Below, one piece after another: positions 5,046-7,137 of a stretch of 7,137 bases of DNA. How positions within the stretch are numbered: position 1 is the stretch's first letter; the number at the start of each line of letters is the position of its first letter. A program made the translations under genes and the position numbers. The notes beneath the pieces are model-generated. The model did not search any database. It saw only the letters and a list, made by a program, of their open reading frames with translations, and was not told the DNA's origin. This stretch comes from Chitinophagaceae bacterium. GTDB taxonomy: Bacteria > Bacteroidota > Bacteroidia > Chitinophagales > Chitinophagaceae. The stretch is taken from NCBI GenBank assembly GCA_016741945.1, contig JACVCQ010000124.1, positions 1 to 7,137 of the forward strand, read 5' to 3'.

Positions 5046-6059
5046 TTAAGTAAAAGACTTCTGATTCTTGAGCCAAATATTCATGTCCTTATAGATATAC
5101 TTTATACAGCGCCAAATATTCATAGGTTTTTCCATATCAATGATCAGATACTTTCGTGGTACTTGTTTTAAGTCAGGCATACCTGTGTTAGTTATTTCCA
5201 ATTTTTTGAGTTGATATAATGCTAATTTGCCTAGTGAATACATCGCCATTGCAGACATCATTAATGTAAACTTATTCCTCCAATGAAAAGGAAGTTGATC
5301 TATAGCTGATTGGAGACGTTGAATTTGATCTGTAAAAAACTGCTCACTTTCGGAAGCATATTTCATTTTTATGGGCATCGTATAACTCCCTTCTTGGAGG
5401 TCTTGATGTACATCCATCAAATCATCTAAAACTTGGAATACACTTCCTAATAAAAACCAGCATTGTTGCTCTATATCGTTCGCTTTTTCATCTAAGTAAA
5501 AATGACATAAAAAAGTAGCAGTGCCACCTTTCTCTAGAGTGATTTCTTTAATTTCTTGTATTGAAATGGCGGGATTTTTTTGTTGAACAGAATTTAACTG
5601 AGCAGTAAATAGCCTTTTTGTCGCCTTATCATATTCAGACTGATCTTGTACCGCTGCTTTCAATTTTTGGTGCGCATATAGAAATAGTTTTTCCTCTTGT
5701 TGAGTAGCTGAATACTTTTCTGGATGAAATGATATATTATAAAGCTCTTCATTCGTTAATTGATCAAGATCGCTGAAATCATCAAATAGAGAGCTGCAAA
5801 TGAAATACAGTAAGATCCTTTCTTTTTCTGCATTGTTGGTGTAGCGGTTATGCAGATTCAAAAATGGATCTGTAACCATCGGGATAAAACCCGAGTAACT
5901 AACAATAGCCCTGCTTTTTGCAGAATCGCTTAATGATCCACCAAGTTGTTGTTCAATCTTTGAAATAGTTGTCTCTGCCCATTTGGCTTCTTTTCTTCTT
6001 TTCCAAAGTATAGAGAATGTGCTTATTATGATTATATATATACAATAGATACGTGACAT
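5046..6059 (-). CDS. Class I isoprenoid-synthase-like enzyme with two Asp-rich motifs
   Basis: Class I isoprenoid synthases use all-helical folds whose Asp-rich motifs bind Mg-diphosphate and ionise allylic diphosphates. In this 337-residue protein the first motif is SSLFDDFSDLD (Asp 93, 94, 97). The second is GSVFQVLDDLMD (205-216), which matches the GxxFQxxDDxxD pattern of trans-prenyltransferases. EKGGTATFL (176-184) may match the Lys/Thr region before it. The Arg-Arg-Gly that follows the first motif in chain-elongating prenyltransferases is absent, so squalene/phytoene-like or terpene-synthase activity is as likely. The product is not predictable. The first 18 residues are very hydrophobic, followed by WKRRKEAKW, and could be a membrane anchor. 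An overlapping frame upstream (6138-5953) also looks somewhat protein-like, so the start is uncertain. The gene stands alone, convergent with the lipoprotein remnant. Confidence 0.72.
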   Translation of the reverse strand: MSRIYCIYIIIISTFSILWKRRKEAKWAETTISKIEQQLGGSLSDSAKSRAIVSYSGFIPMVTDPFLNLHNRYTNNAEKERILLYFICSSLFDDFSDLDQLTNEELYNISFHPEKYSATQQEEKLFLYAHQKLKAAVQDQSEYDKATKRLFTAQLNSVQQKNPAISIQEIKEITLEKGGTATFLCHFYLDEKANDIEQQCWFLLGSVFQVLDDLMDVHQDLQEGSYTMPIKMKYASESEQFFTDQIQRLQSAIDQLPFHWRNKFTLMMSAMAMYSLGKLALYQLKKLEITNTGMPDLKQVPRKYLIIDMEKPMNIWRCIKYIYKDMNIWLKNQKSFT

Positions 6060-6317
6060 AGCACTCAGTAAGTTGGAAAAATAGGTTTTTTAAACGTAAC
6101 CACGTTTTCTTTTGTACAAATTCAATAGCCGATAACACAGATTAATGAAATTATACTTGTAATTATTTTGTTTATAAATACTCTAGTAGATAGAAGGTTC
6201 AAAATCACAATGCGATTACTATCAAACGAGTGAATGAATTCAACTTTAAGTTGTTTCGAAATAATCAACTATATCGTATTTGCTTACTATTTTATTTCAA
6301 AATACTTATTCTACAAG
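6060..6317. other. AT-rich intergenic region with small palindromes
   Basis: This gap between the isoprenoid-synthase-like gene and the tRNA-Cys 3' end has no convincing gene. It holds TTTGTACAAA (6111-6120), a perfect 10-bp palindrome 51 nt upstream of the - strand start. It also holds AAACGT/ACGTTT (6092-6097 and 6102-6107), a 6-bp inverted repeat with a 4-nt loop. Either could be a regulatory site for the downstream - strand gene. No clear TAnnTTTG box, tRNA-like copy or terminator with a T-tract was found in the rest. Confidence 0.4.
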
Positions 6318-6388
6318 ACGTCACGGATGGATTCGAACCATCGTAGAAGGTTTTGCAGACCTCAGCCTATCCACTCGGCCACGTGACT
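6318..6388 (-). tRNA. tRNA-Cys (anticodon GCA)
   Basis: On the - strand a 71-nt cloverleaf is readable: D stem GCC/GGC, anticodon stem GAGGT/ACCTT, and anticodon loop CTGCAAA with anticodon GCA. A 4-nt variable loop follows, then T arm GATGG-TTCGAAT-CCATC and the acceptor pairs GTCACG/CGTGAC. The discriminator is U73, the bacterial cysteine identity base. CCA is not encoded; CTT follows. The first acceptor position is A opposite G72, so only six of seven acceptor pairs form. The gene stands alone with AT-rich flanks. Confidence 0.93.
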
Positions 6389-6503
6389 GTATATGATTTG
6401 AAACTGCTCTTGATGAGAATCGATGAAATACTTCTGTCTAATTAGCAGCATATGTAATAATAATGCCCTACTTACAACGTAAAATTATCAGAATTTTATA
6501 AGT

Positions 6504-6546
6504 CTACCAATTTGGTAGGATAATAATTTAAAATTAATTTTATCCT
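6504..6546. repeat. Two abutting inverted repeats upstream of the sterol desaturase-like gene
   Basis: CTACCAA-T-TTGGTAG (6504-6518) is a near-perfect 15-bp palindrome, compact enough to bind a dimeric regulator. It overlaps by two bases a larger AT-rich repeat, AGGATAA (6517-6523) with TTATCCT (6540-6546). The larger repeat's arms extend inward by AATT/AATT after a one-base bulge. The second repeat ends 18 nt before the ATG at 6565. Either an operator pair or a leader hairpin is possible. AT-richness raises the chance of coincidence, less so for the first palindrome. The rest of 6389-6564 shows nothing else clear. Confidence 0.5.
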
Positions 6547-6564
6547 CTAACAGGTAAAGTATTT

Positions 6565-7137
6565 ATGACAAAAATCAATCTTCTGGCACTGGCAGTACCT
6601 TTTTTCATAGGGTTCATTTTGTTGGAATACCATATCAGCCAAAAAAGAAAAAGAAAACTCCATCAATTTGAAGAATCGATCGCTAACTTGAATGTTGGAA
6701 TTGCCGAAAGGGTAACGGATCTGCTTACTACCGGGGCATTTTATTTTGTCTTTTCTTGGATCTACGAGCATTATGCCATTTTTGATATTCGTCCAACTTT
6801 TATGAGTTGGGTGTTGATTTTCTTGATCACAGATTTTGTATGGTATTGGTATCATCGATTTGGTCATAAAGTGAATTTATTTTGGAGTGTACATGTGGTA
6901 CATCATCAAAGCGATGATTTCAACTACACTGTTTCTACACGTATTACAATTTTTCAGGCGATTGCACGTGGATTATTTTGGTCTGTTTTACCGCTTTTAG
7001 GTTTTCCTCCCGATATGATTGCTATTTTTCTGATCATCCATGGTGTATACCCGTTTTTTACGCATACACAACTGGTCGGGAAACTAGGTTGGTTAGAATA
7101 TATATTCGTTAAACCCTCTCATCATCGGGTACTTCAA
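6565..7137 (+). CDS. Sterol desaturase / fatty acid hydroxylase family protein, 5' part
   Basis: This superfamily comprises membrane di-iron enzymes that hydroxylate or desaturate sterols, fatty acids, carotenoids or ether lipids, using His clusters on the cytosolic face. The 191 visible residues start at ATG 6565; an in-frame TAA at 6535-6537 rules out a longer form. Residues 1-21 are hydrophobic, followed by a basic stretch QKRKRK. Further membrane segments lie at about 52-66, 80-95 and 135-165. His boxes seen are HRFGH (97-101) and HVVHH (110-114) with the usual W between them. The last visible part is PSHHRVLQ (184-191), where the family often reads HHRVHH. The gene runs off the window, so the C-terminus and any later His are not seen. 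Substrate cannot be named. Two inverted repeats lie just upstream. Confidence 0.9.
   Translation, partial: MTKINLLALAVPFFIGFILLEYHISQKRKRKLHQFEESIANLNVGIAERVTDLLTTGAFYFVFSWIYEHYAIFDIRPTFMSWVLIFLITDFVWYWYHRFGHKVNLFWSVHVVHHQSDDFNYTVSTRITIFQAIARGLFWSVLPLLGFPPDMIAIFLIIHGVYPFFTHTQLVGKLGWLEYIFVKPSHHRVLQ

Noticed and set aside
4375..6388. Genomic island integrated at the tRNA-Cys 3' end
   Set aside because: The AT-rich genes lie on the right side for such an event, but no integrase and no second copy of the tRNA 3' end could be found in the window.
6547..6867. Open frame on the - strand over the sterol desaturase-like gene
   Set aside because: Antisense to a gene with clear His boxes; its own translation shows no known motif.

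Overview
The window reads like a chromosomal stretch of a Bacteroidota bacterium, most likely near the Chitinophagaceae. The grounds are the end of a cytochrome oxidase operon followed by SCO and DUF420 assembly genes, the small DUF5522 protein, starts without clear Shine-Dalgarno sequences, a TAnnTTTG-type -7 box, and moderate-to-low GC. The placement is by recognised protein style only; no database was searched.

Region 1 (1-2403, + strand) is the end of an aerobic terminal oxidase operon: the C-terminal part of subunit III, a His-rich subunit IV, an intrinsic terminator, then a SCO-type copper chaperone and a DUF420/CtaM-like membrane assembly protein. Structural subunits come first and maturation factors after the terminator. 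The DUF420 protein carries a canonical EF-hand-like loop in a predicted periplasmic segment, and the SCO protein is anchored in the membrane at both ends.

Region 2 (2402-4208, - strand) holds a compact trmB - DUF5522 - alkyltransferase-like (ATL) gene set, with an antibiotic-biosynthesis-monooxygenase (ABM) gene upstream. It is flanked by two unrelated palindromes, each built from 7-bp tandem units. One lies between the convergent DUF420 and ATL genes. The other lies between ABM and trmB. The ATL protein has PAHR where active alkyltransferases have PCHR, so it should bind alkylated guanine without repairing it directly.

Region 3 (4209-6317) is more AT-rich. It contains a lipoprotein gene broken by a one-base frameshift, and a convergent gene for a class I isoprenoid-synthase-like enzyme with two Asp-rich motifs.

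Region 4 (6318-7137) has a tRNA-Cys(GCA) gene on the - strand with an unusual A-G opposition at the first acceptor position. After an intergenic segment with two abutting inverted repeats comes the 5' part of a sterol desaturase/fatty acid hydroxylase family gene that runs off the window.

No mobile element, CRISPR array or defence system is visible. The most unusual items are the paired heptad palindromes, the EF-hand-like loop in the oxidase assembly factor, the terminator placed 12 nt before the SCO start, and the frameshifted lipoprotein.
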